Of a stretch of DNA of 64,000 nt, positions 1 to 11,285 are shown one piece after another. Location: positions 485,901,763 through 485,965,762 of the forward strand of contig NC_058524.1 of NCBI RefSeq assembly GCF_904849725.1, read 5' to 3'. The notes beneath the pieces are model-generated. The model worked only from the letters and a program-made list of their open reading frames with translations. It made no database searches and was not told the DNA's origin. Both the position numbers and the translations under genes were made by a program. Numbering within the stretch: position 1 is the stretch's first letter; each line of letters begins with the position of its first letter. Source of the DNA: Hordeum vulgare subsp. vulgare (taxonomy: Eukaryota > Streptophyta > Magnoliopsida > Poales > Poaceae).

Positions 1-312
1 GAGGCGGTGGAGCCACGTGGGCCCCCCAAGCCCTCACGGCGCGGCCTTTGGTGGCCGCGGCCCAGGGGCTTGTGGCCCACTCGCTCACCTCCTCCGGTGG
101 ATATTTGCGCAGGTATTTTTCACTAATTCCAGAAAAATTCTTCGTAAATTTTCAGGACATTCAAAGAACTTTTATTTCTCCACAAAAACAACACCATGGC
201 AATTCTGCTGAAAATAGCGTTAGTCTGGGTTAGTTCCATTCAAATCATGCAAGTTAGAGTCCAAAACAAGGGAAAAAGAGTTCGGAAAAGTAGATACGAC
301 GGAGACGTATCA
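1..312 (-). repeat. Sabrina-like Gypsy LTR, 5' end, reverse orientation
   Basis: Read on the minus strand this begins TGATACGTCTCCGTCG at 312, the usual 5' terminus of Sabrina-like Athila-lineage LTRs. It runs leftwards through a GC-rich segment (about 15-90) typical of the R/U5 part of these LTRs and leaves the window at position 1. Short ORFs here are LTR noise. Family assignment is from memory of the LTR sequence. Confidence 0.7.
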
Positions 313-1110
313 GGGATCTATGCATAGGGGTTGATTGCATGTTTTCATCCTATTTTCTCCGACAGAAATCTTGGAGTACTCTTGGAAGTTCTTTGTGTTG
401 GATCGAATAGGATGAATCTGAAGTTGTTTGATGCATATTGAATAATTAACCCACAAATACTTGTGGCGACATTGGAGTATCTAGGTGTCATTAGGGTTGA
501 TTGATATGTATTATTGGTGTTATTTTAATACGAACTCTAGGGATGTTTGTGACACCTATAGGAATAGCCCAATAGATCAAGCGGAAAGGGTAACTTTGAG
601 GAGGTTCTACTACCTACAACAATTTAATCTTATGTTCTTCCCTAGATATGAATTTTGGAGTGGTTTTTGTTGCACGTTCAGGGATGATCATATGATTCTA
701 CAATGTTAGCATTGTTGAGAGATTGCACTAGTGAAAGTATGAACCCTAGGCCTTGTTTCTAAGCAGCGATATACCATTTTTTCCTATTTATTACTTGTTA
801 CCTCGCTGTTTTTTATTTATTTCGATTATAAAAATATATTTCTACTATCCATGCTACACTTGTATCACCATCTCTTCGCCGAACTAGTGCACCTATACAA
901 TTTTTCATTGTATTGGGTGTCTTGGGGACACAAGAGATTTCTTGTATTTGATTGCAGGCTTGTTTGAGAGAGACCATCTTCATCCTACACCTCCTACAGA
1001 TTGATAAAACTTATGTGATCAACTTGAGGGAAATTTGTTGTTGTCCTACAAAACTCTGCACTTGGAGGCCCAACAATGTCTACAAGGATAAAGTTGCGTA
1101 GTAGACATCA
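313..1110 (+). repeat. Sabrina-like Gypsy LTR, 3' portion, forward orientation
   Basis: Plus-strand LTR text ending at the terminal ...TAGTAGACATCA at 1110. It contains the 'aactctagggatgtttgtga' and 'gaaagtatgaaccctaggcc' stretches characteristic of this LTR class. Its 5' half is missing: it starts in mid-LTR exactly where the oppositely oriented LTR of the same family terminates (312/313). No primer site follows 1110, so it is a truncated or solo LTR. Confidence 0.7.
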
Positions 1111-1626
1111 GGCAACGTCTACCAGATAGGAGAGCAATGCCAGGTCGGTTGGCGGTGTCAGCATTGTAGGAAGTTCATCCGCAGTAGGTGGGGGTGTCGG
1201 CGTTATAAGAGGTCAATCCTTGGTCAGCGACGAGAGATAGGAGGAGCTCAATCCATGTTATCGACGTCGGTGTGACTGGAGCACGTCCCTCGCGGTCGTA
1301 GAGCGGATAGTGGAGCTCGGATTTCAGTCGGTTTCCATGCTAAGCTCTGCTCCTCGACCCTAGTGCCTTGTCGTGTCGCAGCTACGCATGGCTAATTAAT
1401 TAAGGTATTATTTTTGTATAGTGGCCTAAATAAGGTATTCAATTCATATAAGGGTACTCATGTATGTGTAAATGGACATGTTATTAATTTGCGTCATCGC
1501 ACTGCTGGATAACACTATGAAGTGCCCTCCGTAAATTTTGAAAATAAAATCTTGTGATTTATTCACGCATCTTTGTGCATCTTTTAATCCATTTATTAAT
1601 TTTTTGAACTCGCCTTACATGTGCAT
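1111..1626. other. Unclassified DNA between LTR remnant and CACTA transposase
   Basis: About 515 bp without a supportable ORF. The first 270 bp are GC-moderate with repeated 'ggtgtcggcg'-like words, the rest is AT-rich. Its position just 5' of the TNP2 start suggests CACTA leader or intron sequence, but no splice site or terminal repeat was recognised. Confidence 0.4.
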
Positions 1627-3847
1627 ATGGAACGATCTGAATGGATGGGGGATCAGAGAAGCTCAAGGTATGTGGATGGCATGAAGGACTTCATGGTTTC
1701 GTTGAATGCACAAAGAGGAGAATTGTCGAAGAAGATTACGTCCTCTATCCATGCAAGAATTATACCTATACGGTGTCACATCCAATTTGTGATGTCGAGT
1801 TTCACTTATTCAAGAGGGAATTCATGGATGGATACACATGATGGACTGGATAAGGTGAAGAGACGATTATGGATGAAGGTAATAACCTGCATGTCTGCGA
1901 GGTGACAAACCCCGACCATAGTCACATGGATGTTGAATTTAACCTAGGGGCTGAGACATCAAGATACAGATGGAAGACTGGCATGCCACCCCCCCCCCTC
2001 AAAGAAAAGCAGAGAGTGTGAGGCATACAACACCGACCTTGATGATATGCCAGAATTTGATGCTATGATTGCAGATTTCTAGGGCAAGAAGCAGATTTAG
2101 TTCAAGGAGCTGCCAACCATTGATCAGACCTCCAAGAAAGATTTGTATCCAGGTTGCAAAAAGAAATATTCCAAGTTGTGTGTCACACTCGTGCTTCTCA
2201 GATTTAAAGCAAAAAAGCGGTCTATTAAACAAGGCCTTCACAGAGTTGTTGAGTCTTTTCAAAGACATTCTTCTAAAAGATAATGTGCTCCCCAAAATCA
2301 TGAACAAAGCGAACAAATTAGTTTGTCCATTGGAACTTGAAGTCTAGAAGATACACGCTTTGTGTGAATAATTGTATGTTGTACCATGATGACGACAAAG
2401 ATTTGCGTTCATGTTGCATATGCAGGCACCCTTGATACAAGCGCACGAGAGCAAATGACAAGTACAAAATGGACGAAGAGATCAACACATGAATCTCGTT
2501 CAAGATTGTTTGGTACTTGCCTATATAATTATAAGTTTGAAGCGTTTGTTTGCAAACCCTAGAGAGACAAAGAGGTTGCAGTGGCATCATGAAGAGCAAA
2601 CCATGGATAAATATACGAGGCACCCAAAAGATAGGGCTGAGTGCAAAAAAAAGGATGTCCAGTTTTAAGATTTTGCAAAGGATCCTAGAAATTTAAGGCT
2701 ACGGGTGTACTGATGGATTTAATCCATTTGGCGATATGAGCACCCAATACAGTACTTGGCCGCTGCTTTTGTGCATATATAACCTTCCTCCTTGGTTGTG
2801 TATCAAGAAAAAATACATCATGATGTCGATGATTATCCAAGGCCCAAACTAACATGGAAATGATAATGACATTTACTTTCAGCTACTGTAAGAAGAGTTG
2901 CTGACATTATGGAATAACATTGTGGAATAACAAGTGTTTCTGTTGCACACCATTCAATATATGTCGGTGTTAGGCAACACTTCGATGTAGAAAAAAGGGA
3001 CCAATAGGATGTGTCACATGCATGGCTATGATAACGAGCATATTTCCTTCCAGGTTGTGCAAAACCGTGTATTTGCATCACCCTTACCGAAATATGAATG
3101 TTGAACCATATGGTACGACAGATAAAGTGACGGACCCAAGACCCTATGATGGTAAAGAAGTCCACATCATGGCAAGAATAATTAAAGCTGTGCTTGGCAA
3201 GGGATCCGGTTCTACATAAAAAAACACCCAAGGACCAAGTGGTTAAGAAAAAACCGGTATTGTGGGAATTACCTTAATGGGATTTCCTAAGTGTACGTCA
3301 CTACATTGATGTCACGCACGTAGAGAACAACGTTTGTGAAAGCATCCTTGGTACTCTGCTCAAGATAAAAGGCAAAAGAAATGATGGTGATGGTGCACGA
3401 CTTGATATGCTTGGTGATCAAGCAGAACACATGAATGAAGCATAAGATGATAAAAATTGATCCACCATCATGGGAGTTACAATCTCACTGCAAAATAATT
3501 AGAAGAGTTCTTCGACTTTTGGTTACCATCACCATCAATTAAGACACCCTCTTCCTACTCCGGAAACATCAGAAGTCTTGTGGATAACAGCTTGGCTACA
3601 AACAAGTTGTCTCACATGAAGTCACATGATTTCCATGTAATATTGACACGAATCCTCCCGTTGTCCATAAGGAATATAACGGACACAAACATAAGAAACA
3701 CACCGATTGATCTCTGTGATTTCTTCAACAGACTATGACAAAAGGTGTTAGATGTTGAAGAGTTGGATCGTATGCAAGCTCATATTGCAAGAAATATTGT
3801 CAAACTTAGAGATGTTTCTCCCACCAGCATTGTTCGATGTCAGGTTC
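1627..3847 (+). pseudogene. CACTA (En/Spm) TNP2-type transposase, decayed
   Basis: Pieces of a TNP2 transposase in shifting frames, in the right order. From ATG 1627 comes the transposase-associated N-terminal domain (MERSEWMG, then after a frameshift YPCKNYTYTVSHPICD and FKREFMDGYT to about 1840). About 2130-2345 encodes SKLCVTLVLLRFKAK and ELLSLFKDILLKDNVLPK. About 2380-2830 encodes the HDDDKDLRSC zinc-binding-like stretch and NPFGDMSTQYSTWP, LCIYNLPPWLC. About 3190-3400 encodes the ELP..FLSVRHYIDVTHVENNVCES region. About 3620-3800 encodes LDVEELDRMQAHIARNIVKL. Family knowledge: TNP2 excises and integrates CACTA elements. Many stops and frameshifts make it non-functional. The final frame (LPPALFDVRF, ending 3847) is cut by the Gypsy insertion and continues as HLTFS from 36619. 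It is the oldest recognisable layer. Confidence 0.85.
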
Positions 3848-5355
3848 TGATGACCCACAAGTGTAGGGGATCTATCATAGTCCTTTCGATAAGTAAGAGT
3901 GTCGAACCCAACGAGGAGCAGAAAGAAATGACAAGCGGTTTTCTGTAAGGTATAATCTGCACGCAGTGAAATTATCGGTGAGAGATAGTTTTGTGATAAG
4001 GTAATTTGTAACGGGTAGCAAATAACAAATCTAACAATGGTGCAACAAGGTGGCCCAATCCGTTTTGTAGCAAAGTACAAGCCTGGACAAACTCTTAGGA
4101 AAAGCGCTCCCGAGGACACATGGGAACTCATGTTAAGCTAGTTTTCATTATGCTCATATGATTCGCGTTCGTTACGTTGATAATTTGATATGTGGGTGGA
4201 CCGGTGCTTGGGTGCTTCCCATACTTCAAGAAACATCCCACTTATGATAAACCTCTCTCGCAATCATCCGCAACTACGAAATAAAAATTAATATAAATCT
4301 AACTATAGCATGAAACATATGGATCCAAATCAGCCCCTTACGAAGCAAGGCATAAACTAGGGTTTAAGCTTCTGTTACTCTAGCAAGCCATCATCTACTT
4401 ATTACTTCCCAATGCCTTCCTCTAGGGCCAAATAATGGTGAAGTGTCATGTAGTCGATGTTCACATGACGCCACTAGAGGAGAGACAACATATATCTTAT
4501 CAAAATATCGAACGAATACCAAATTCACATGATTACTTATAACAAGACTTATCCCATGTCCTCAGGAACAAACATAACTACTCACAAAGGATATTTATGT
4601 TCATAATCAGAGGAGTATTAATAATCATTAAGGATCTGAACATATAATCTTCCACCAAATAAACCAACTAGCATCAATTACAAGGAGTAATCAACACTAC
4701 TAGCAACCCACATGTACCAATATGAGGTTTTGAGACAAAGATCAGATACAAGAGATGAACTAGGGGTTGGAGGGGGAATGGTGTTGATGGATATTGACCC
4801 CCTCTCGATAAGAGGATCGTTGGTGATGACGATGGCTTCGATTTCCCCCTCCAGGAGTGAAGTTTCCCCTGCAGAATATCTCCGTCGGAGCTCTAGATTG
4901 GTTCTGTCAAAGTTCCGCCTCGAGACGGCAGTGTTGCATCCCGAAAGCTCTGATATGATTTTTTTTCTAGGTCAAAAATCTTCATATAGCAGAAGATGGG
5001 CACCGGAGACCTGCGAGGGGCCCCACATGCATGCAGGGAGCAGCTAGGGGATAGGTCGCGTCCCCTGGCTTGTGACCTCTTGGTGGGTCCCCTCTGGTAT
5101 TTCTTTCGCCCATTATTTTTTATATATCCCAAAACAATTCTCCGTAAAGTTTCAGGAATTTTGGATCTGTATAGAATAGGTCTCTCAGATTTACACCTTT
5201 TTCAGTCCAGAATTCCAGCTGCCGGCATTCTCCCTCTTCATGTAAAACTTGTAAAATAAGAGAGAAAAGGCATAAGTATTATACCATAATGCGTATTAAC
5301 AGCCCATAATGCAATAAATATTGATATAAAAGCATGATGCAAAATGGACGTATCA
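3848..5355 (-). repeat. Gypsy LTR A (distal 3' LTR of the complex)
   Basis: Plus-strand text runs TGATGACCCACAAGTG...GGACGTATCA. On the minus strand it starts TGATACGTCC and ends GGGTCATCA. It matches LTR B and LTR C over its length with scattered substitutions. The GC-rich block near 4990-5100 is the region just downstream of the likely transcription start in such LTRs. Confidence 0.85.
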
Positions 5356-6889
5356 ACTCCCCCAAGCTTAGACCTCGCTTGTCCTCAACCGAAAACCGAG
5401 ATCGATAAATATGCCCATATGTTTAGAGATAGAGGTGTCGATAAAAACAAAATACGGACATGAAGGCATCATCTTTAGAACAGAAATACATTTTGACATA
5501 GAATATCTTATACTAGGGCAACAATTCATTCACAATGCAAAATATGAATCAAGAACTTTATGGAGAACTCACAAACTATGATTTCAGACGTTGAAGCAAT
5601 TCCAAATTTATCGCCACGTAGGAAAGAGTCAATATAAGAGCTTGTAAAGAAAATTGACATACTTAATCATCTTATGGTCTTTCATAATTGCTAACACTCA
5701 CGCGGTACCTATGAGGTCAAAGCTTCAATCGGACATAGAGAAAGATAGGGGCTTATAGCTTTGCCTCCCAACTATTTACCTCAAGGGTAATGTCAACAAT
5801 AATAAATCATGATCACCCACATCCAAAGTGGATATATTTGTCTAGATCAATCCCCAACACATGACGCTTGCCAAAATACAAAGGAGAAATAAAGGAAATG
5901 GTGAAGATCACCACGACTCTTTCGTAAAGGTAAGTACTAGAAAGTAAAGGTAACAGATAGGCCCTTCGTAGAGGGAAGCAGAGGTTGGCATGCACTTTTA
6001 TAGTTGGATGCACAATCCCTTAATGCAAAAGAACGTCACTTTATATTGCCCCTTGTGATAAAGAACTTTATGATGCAGTCTGTCGCTTTTATATCTTCTA
6101 TATCTCGTATAAAGTTTATTTTCCTCACACTAGTAAACCACAACAATTTAAAGAACTTTTTTTATTTCTTGCACCGATGACAACTTGCTTGAAGGATCTT
6201 ATTCAATCCATAGGTAGGTATGGTGGACTCTCAAGGCAAAAGTGGGTTAAAGGTTTTTGGATGCACAACTAGTATCTCTACTTGGTGCAGAAGTTTTTGG
6301 CTAATATGGGGCGGAAGCAAGCGACACATGTTGAAGGATCTAGAACTATATAACTTTTATTCGGAAATAAGCAAACATAACTCATTACGGTGTCTTCCTT
6401 GTCCAACATCAACCTTTTTTACGTATGATATTTTAATGAGTGCTTCAATCACAAAAGATGTCTAAGATAATATATTTATATGTGAACCTCTCTGTATTTA
6501 TTACTTAATTTTAATTGCAACAATGACCAATAGCTTTGTTTGTCAACTCACAACAAATTTCAATCGACATACTTTTTATATGTGAAGTCATCACTCCCCA
6601 TAAGATCATTATGTATGCTATTTTCCATTTTATTCTATACTTCTTTCTATTTCTTTTTGTCAAGATCATAGTGAGCAAGCAAATCCCTCGACTGAAAACT
6701 ACTCTTTATTATATAACTCTCGTACTTGCTTACATAGGGGGAACATAAAGAAAATTTCAAAACTAGATCACACTAAAACTTTATTCTATTAGATTAAGGT
6801 ATAACTAAATGGATCGAACGAACAAAAACAAAAAAGTAAAAAGGTGTGATGCTGATACGATACCGGGGCACCTCCCCCAAGCTTGGCAC
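5356..6889 (-). repeat. Truncated internal (pol-to-3'LTR) segment of the Gypsy complex
   Basis: Colinear with 19071-20594: both begin ACTCCCCCAAGCTTAGAC (a polypurine tract on the minus strand) and both contain ATACGATACCGGGG near the far end. It stops abruptly at ...GCTTGGCAC and joins LTR B directly, so primer site, gag and pol are absent. No coding capacity is visible. Confidence 0.75.
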
Positions 6890-6896
6890 TGATGAC

Positions 6897-8383
6897 TGAT
6901 ACGTCTCCAACGTATCTGTAATTTTTGATGGTTTCATGCTATTATCTTGTCAAACTTTGGATGTTTTGTATGCCTTTTATATGTTTTTTGGAACTAACTT
7001 ATTAACTCAGTGCCAAGTGCGAGTTCCTGTTTTTTCCGTGTTTTTGACCCTTTTCAGAGGAGGATTTTAAAAGGAGTCCAAACGGCCAAAAAGATTTTTT
7101 CGAACAGAAGAAGATCGGGAAGCTTGAGAACCAAGGCAGGAGGTCTCCAGGGACCCCATAAGCCCCCTAGCCGCGGTCAGGGGGGGCGCACCTCCCAGGA
7201 TTGTGGGCTCCCTGGGCCACCTTTGCCCTAGGTCTTTCGCCTATATATTCCCAAAAATTCCAAAAAAAATCAGGAGATCATCAAAAGTACATTTCCGCCG
7301 CCGCAAGCTTCTCTCTCCGCAAGATCCCATCTAGGGCACGTTCTGGTGCCCTGCCGGAGGGAGGATTCGGATACGGAGGGCTTCTTCATCAACACCATGA
7401 CCTCTCCGATGATGCGTTAGTAGTTCACCATAGACCTACGGGTCCATAGCTAGTAGCTAGATGGCTTCTTCTCTCTCTTGGATCTTCAATAGAAAGTTCT
7501 CCATGATCTTCATGGAGATCTATCCGATGTAATCTTCTTTTGCGGTGTGTTCATCAAGATCCGATGAATTGTGGATTTATGATCAGATTATCTATGAATC
7601 TTATTTGAGTTTCTTCTGATCTCTCTTATGCACGATTTCATATCCTTGTAATTCTCTTCGAGTTGTGGGTTTTGTTTGGCCAACTAGATCTATGATTCTT
7701 GCAATGGTAGAAGTGCTTGGTTTTGGGTTCATACCATGCGGTGACCTCACCCACTGACGGAAGGGGTAGCGAGGCACGCATCATGTTGTTGCCATCAAGG
7801 GTATAAAGATGGGGTTTTCATCATTGGTTTGAGATTATCCCTATACATCATGTCATCTTGCTTAAGGCGTTACTCTGTTCGTCATGAACTCAATACACTA
7901 GTTGCATGCTGGATAGCGGTCGATGTGTGGAGTAATAGTAGTAGATGCAGAAAGTATCGGTCTACTTGTCTCGGACGTGATGCCTATATGTATGATCATT
8001 GCCTTAGATATCGTCATGACTTTGCGCGGTTCTATCAATTGCTTGACAGTAATTTGTTCACCCACCGTAATTTTTGCTATTTTGAGAGAAGCCTCTAGTG
8101 AACACTATGGCCCCCGGGCCTACTCCACACCATATTTTCAGCCTTACTATTTTACTTCGTTGCACTTGTCGCCTTCAGATCTCACTTTGCAATCAATCTT
8201 GAAGGGATTGACAACCCCTTTATAGCGTTGGGTGCAAGATCATTTGTGTTTGCGTAGGTACTCTGGACTTGACGAGATTCTCCTACTGGATTGATAACTT
8301 GGTTCTCAAACTGAGGGAAATACTTACTGCTCCTGTGCTGCACCACCCTTTCCTCTTCAAGGGAAAAACCAACGCAAGCCCAG
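6897..8383 (+). repeat. 5' LTR of the gag-protease element, left part
   Basis: Starts TGATACGTCTCCAACG and is colinear with the 3' LTR at 16024. It includes a likely promoter/leader zone near the CTATATATTCCC at about 7230-7250 (inferred TATA-like box). It is interrupted after CGCAAGCCCAG at 8383 by foreign DNA and resumes at 10874 after re-copying 130 bp. Confidence 0.85.
8254..8383 (+). repeat. 130-bp direct repeat, left copy
   Basis: Begins GTAGGTACTCTGGACTT and ends CGCAAGCCCAG. Base for base identical to 10874-11003 by eye. The same stretch in the 3' LTR (about 17376-17504) shows at least four differences, so the duplication is younger than the separation of the two LTRs. Confidence 0.9.
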
Positions 8384-10873
8384 TGTAACGACCAAGATGC
8401 GGTCCTTTCTGATCTGGGGGTCGAGGCCCCCGAATAGGAAAGAAGCGCATCTAAGTGTTTCGCAAGCAAGTAAACATAGCACATAATAATAATTACAGTA
8501 GACAATCTGGGATTCAGCTGTCTTCTTATTAATAATACAGAGTACAACGCAGATACAAACAAGGTAGTTCCGGTACGGACTAGAAAACAAGGAAAATGCT
8601 ATGGTACCCGCTGCAGGCCCACGATCACGACCACGGCTCAGTCCTCTGGATAGTTCACGTAAAGGCGATCTGTCTCCTCGTCGTACTGCCACGCCAGCTG
8701 GGTGCCGTCGGGATCATCAGTCTCTGGGGTACCTGTACCTGCTGGGAGTTTCGGAGGAATCCGTGAGCCACGGGGACTCAGCAATCTAAGACCTTGGTGC
8801 CAAAACTAGTCACGTTATTTGCGTAAGGAAGGGGTGAAGTGTTTCAGGCTGCTGCAACCTATGATTGAATAAGTGGCTAGCTTACGCGAGAAGGAAGTGA
8901 TAGTGCTCTACGCTAACGATCGGGAATACTTGATCAGAAAGTGATCCTGAACACCTACCTACGACATTCATAACCCCACCGTGTTCCCGATCGAAGAGAG
9001 ATCTTCGGAGGGACAGTCACGGTTGCGCACACAGTTGGCATTTTTATTAGTTTATGTTTAAGTTCTCTAATACCGGATGTTGACAAAACATTCCAAGTTG
9101 CCACATAACCGCGGGCACGGCTTTCCGAAAGATTAAACCCTGCAGGGGTGCTCCAACTAGTCCATCACAAACGAACACAGGCCGCAAAGGCATCCTCTAT
9201 CATGAATCTCGTGATCTCGTCGGATTCCTTAGAGGAAAACCTCAACTCTGGGAAAACCAAAGCTTCACTGGGATTCCTATACGCAAGATATACCGCCAAG
9301 GTAAGACACGACCAGCAGGACCTCTCGTCGTGTCGACGACCCTGATAGGAGCCGCGTATCTCAGTCTCAGGACACGACACATGAGCTAGACGTCGGGATG
9401 GCTAAACCTCTGGGTGACCAGTGGGGCCCCGGACATCGCTCAAGTGGGGCCAACACTCATGAGGAGCACTGGCCCGGGTTGTTGATTAAATTCCTCGGGG
9501 TAGCTATTCCCTATGCAGATTATTATGTGATTAGCAGATTAAAACCAAAGTTGGGTCCTGCTGGACAAGCCTTAACACTACGCGATTTATCAAGGGGGTC
9601 CCCATAACAACCCCGAACGTGTTAGGAGCGATCATTATGGAATCAAACACCGGTAACCGGTAACTAAGGCGGCAATAACGGAACAAGACACCCGGCAAAA
9701 GGCTAGGCCTCCCGTCATTTACCAAGTATATAGATACATTAACTAAATAACAGAAATTAATATAATGATATCAAGCTCATGTCATCACATGAGTTTAACA
9801 CACCTGCAACTAAAAATGCTAACATTAGTAGCTGAGCAAGCCTACCTAGCCATGCAAGTTTGCTAGGAAAGAGTAAGGTGTTTAGGCTCATGGCATATGA
9901 AGAGGCAATATATTTCCAGTGGTAGGCAGCGAGCAATTTGTCATGGAATCGAAACTAACTTAACAAGTCTAGAGATGGGATCAAGGTCATATCATCTTGC
10001 CTGTGATATCCTCAGCTTGGAATGGTTCTGGATCGTCCTGCACGTACTCTCGTGACTCCACGTATTCGTTCCCCATTCCCGGCGCTAGGACCCCCGAGGA
10101 GTGACCCTCCCGTCGAGCTCGTCCTCGTCAACGGGGCGAACCGGGCGAACTGCGTCCTCTTCTTCGTTCTACGGAGGAACTTCTTCGGCTCGTCTCCTTC
10201 CCCTCCGGCGCTCCTCCTCCCCGTTCGGCGCCCCCTCTTCTCCCCAAGGTGAGGCCGCGCTTCTCCCCTTCCTTCCTCCTCCGCGGATCGGCTCGGATCC
10301 ATCGTGGCGCGTTCTTTCTCTGGTCGATAGCAGCAGCATGATAGAGGAGTAGTAGTAGGGGCTGTTCTGCTAGGTGCAGAGTGCGTGGGTGTGCTGCGCA
10401 GAGGGGCTCCCTCCCCTCATGGTAGCCGCGCATTGCTAGCCTGGCCTCGCTGTTGGTGAGCCGCGGTAGGCTACCCCGGCAGCAGCTGCACGGCGTGGCA
10501 GTAGCCGGGCGAGTTGGAGTGCATGTATGTTTGTAGCAGGAGCTCCTCCCTGCGTAGATGGGTGTCCAGCAGGTGCGGGCTCTTCCCCTCATCGGTTCTC
10601 AGCGTTGTGTGCAAGAGTTCACCGCCGACAGCGCAGCGTAGCAACGCCGGCAAGGGAAGCCCGTCAGTTCTCTGTCGCTGTCGTTCTCAGTAGACAGAGG
10701 GCGACTTCAGACAGCTTTTCCTGTATGAGATTCCCCCTCTGTCAGATATCTCTTCGTAGTCGAGTGGTAACTAGCATGGTGCGCGTGTAGGAGGGCGTGG
10801 GTTCGAGTCCCCCCCTCGGCGCCTTTTGTAGTTTTTGTTTTGATTTTTTCGTATCAGCTTTTGTTCTGTTTTT
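8384..10873. other. Foreign 2.49-kb insert inside the 5' LTR
   Basis: DNA unrelated to the LTR, starting TGTAACGACCAAGATGCGG at the break. TG at the start and the style of the first 1.5 kb suggest a piece of another LTR retrotransposon, but no matching CA terminus, 5-bp target duplication or gag/pol motif was found. 10010-10350 is a GC-rich, CT-rich block resembling plant gene 5' leader DNA. 10750-10823 contains tRNA-like pol III promoter boxes followed by T-rich DNA. No ORF is convincing. Confidence 0.7.
10750..10823 (+). other. tRNA-like segment (box A / box B), pseudo-tRNA or SINE head
   Basis: TAGTCGAGTGG (10757-10767) resembles an internal pol III A box and GGTTCGAGTCC (10800-10810) matches the B box exactly. 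They are 32 bp apart, and GGCGCC then a T run follow. The 5' acceptor strand that should pair with CTCGGCGCC is not present, so a functional tRNA is unlikely. It could be a decayed tRNA or the head of a SINE-type repeat. Confidence 0.4.
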
Positions 10874-11051
10874 GTAGGTACTCTGGACTTGACGAGATTC
10901 TCCTACTGGATTGATAACTTGGTTCTCAAACTGAGGGAAATACTTACTGCTCCTGTGCTGCACCACCCTTTCCTCTTCAAGGGAAAAACCAACGCAAGCC
11001 CAGCCTCCGTCAACGTGTCAATCTCTCGCACTGTTGTCTGTTGCCGCAGCA
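10874..11051 (+). repeat. 5' LTR of the gag-protease element, right part
   Basis: First 130 bp repeat 8254-8383; then 48 bp of unique LTR end to GTTGCCGCAGCA at 11051, matching the 3' LTR terminus GTTGCCGTAGCA. Adding 6897-8383 and 11004-11051 gives 1535 bp, close to the 1527-bp 3' LTR, so the interruption removed nothing obvious. Confidence 0.88.
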
Positions 11052-11061
11052 GAAGAATTTC

Positions 11062-11079
11062 TGGCTCCGTTGCCGGGGA
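11062..11079 (+). promoter_or_regulatory. Primer binding site (tRNA-Asp type)
   Basis: TGGCTCCGTTGCCGGGGA, one base different from the TGGCGCCGTTGCCGGGGA of Athila-type elements, 10 bp downstream of the LTR end. This is where minus-strand DNA synthesis would be primed. Confidence 0.75.
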
Positions 11080-11285
11080 GGATCAACTCAAGAACTCATC
11101 CAAGTAAGTGTCGCAAACTCATCTCTTGCATTTACTTTTTTTGCGTCATCTTTTCCTCTCCCCCACTTCTGAAAAACAAAAATTTACAAAATAAGTGTTT
11201 GCCTTTTTCGTTTGCCTTTTCGTTCGCCCTTTTATCTCGCTTGCTCTTTGTTCACTTGTGTGCTTGCTTGCTTGCTGAAGTCACC

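Noticed and set aside
7829..8225. 89-100 codon ORFs in the Gypsy LTR (repeated at 16874-17345)
   Set aside because: They lie in both LTR copies of the same element and have no domain; LTRs of this family are non-coding.
10012..10653. Overlapping Arg/Pro-rich frames on both strands
   Set aside because: GC- and CT-rich block without motifs; frames on opposite strands overlap fully, as expected from composition.
10750..10823. Functional tRNA gene
   Set aside because: The 5' acceptor strand does not pair with the 3' strand; only the internal promoter boxes look right.
11034..11285. N-terminal extension of the 687-aa gag-protease frame
   Set aside because: The upstream 84 codons run through the LTR end and primer binding site; ATG 11286 is the sensible start.
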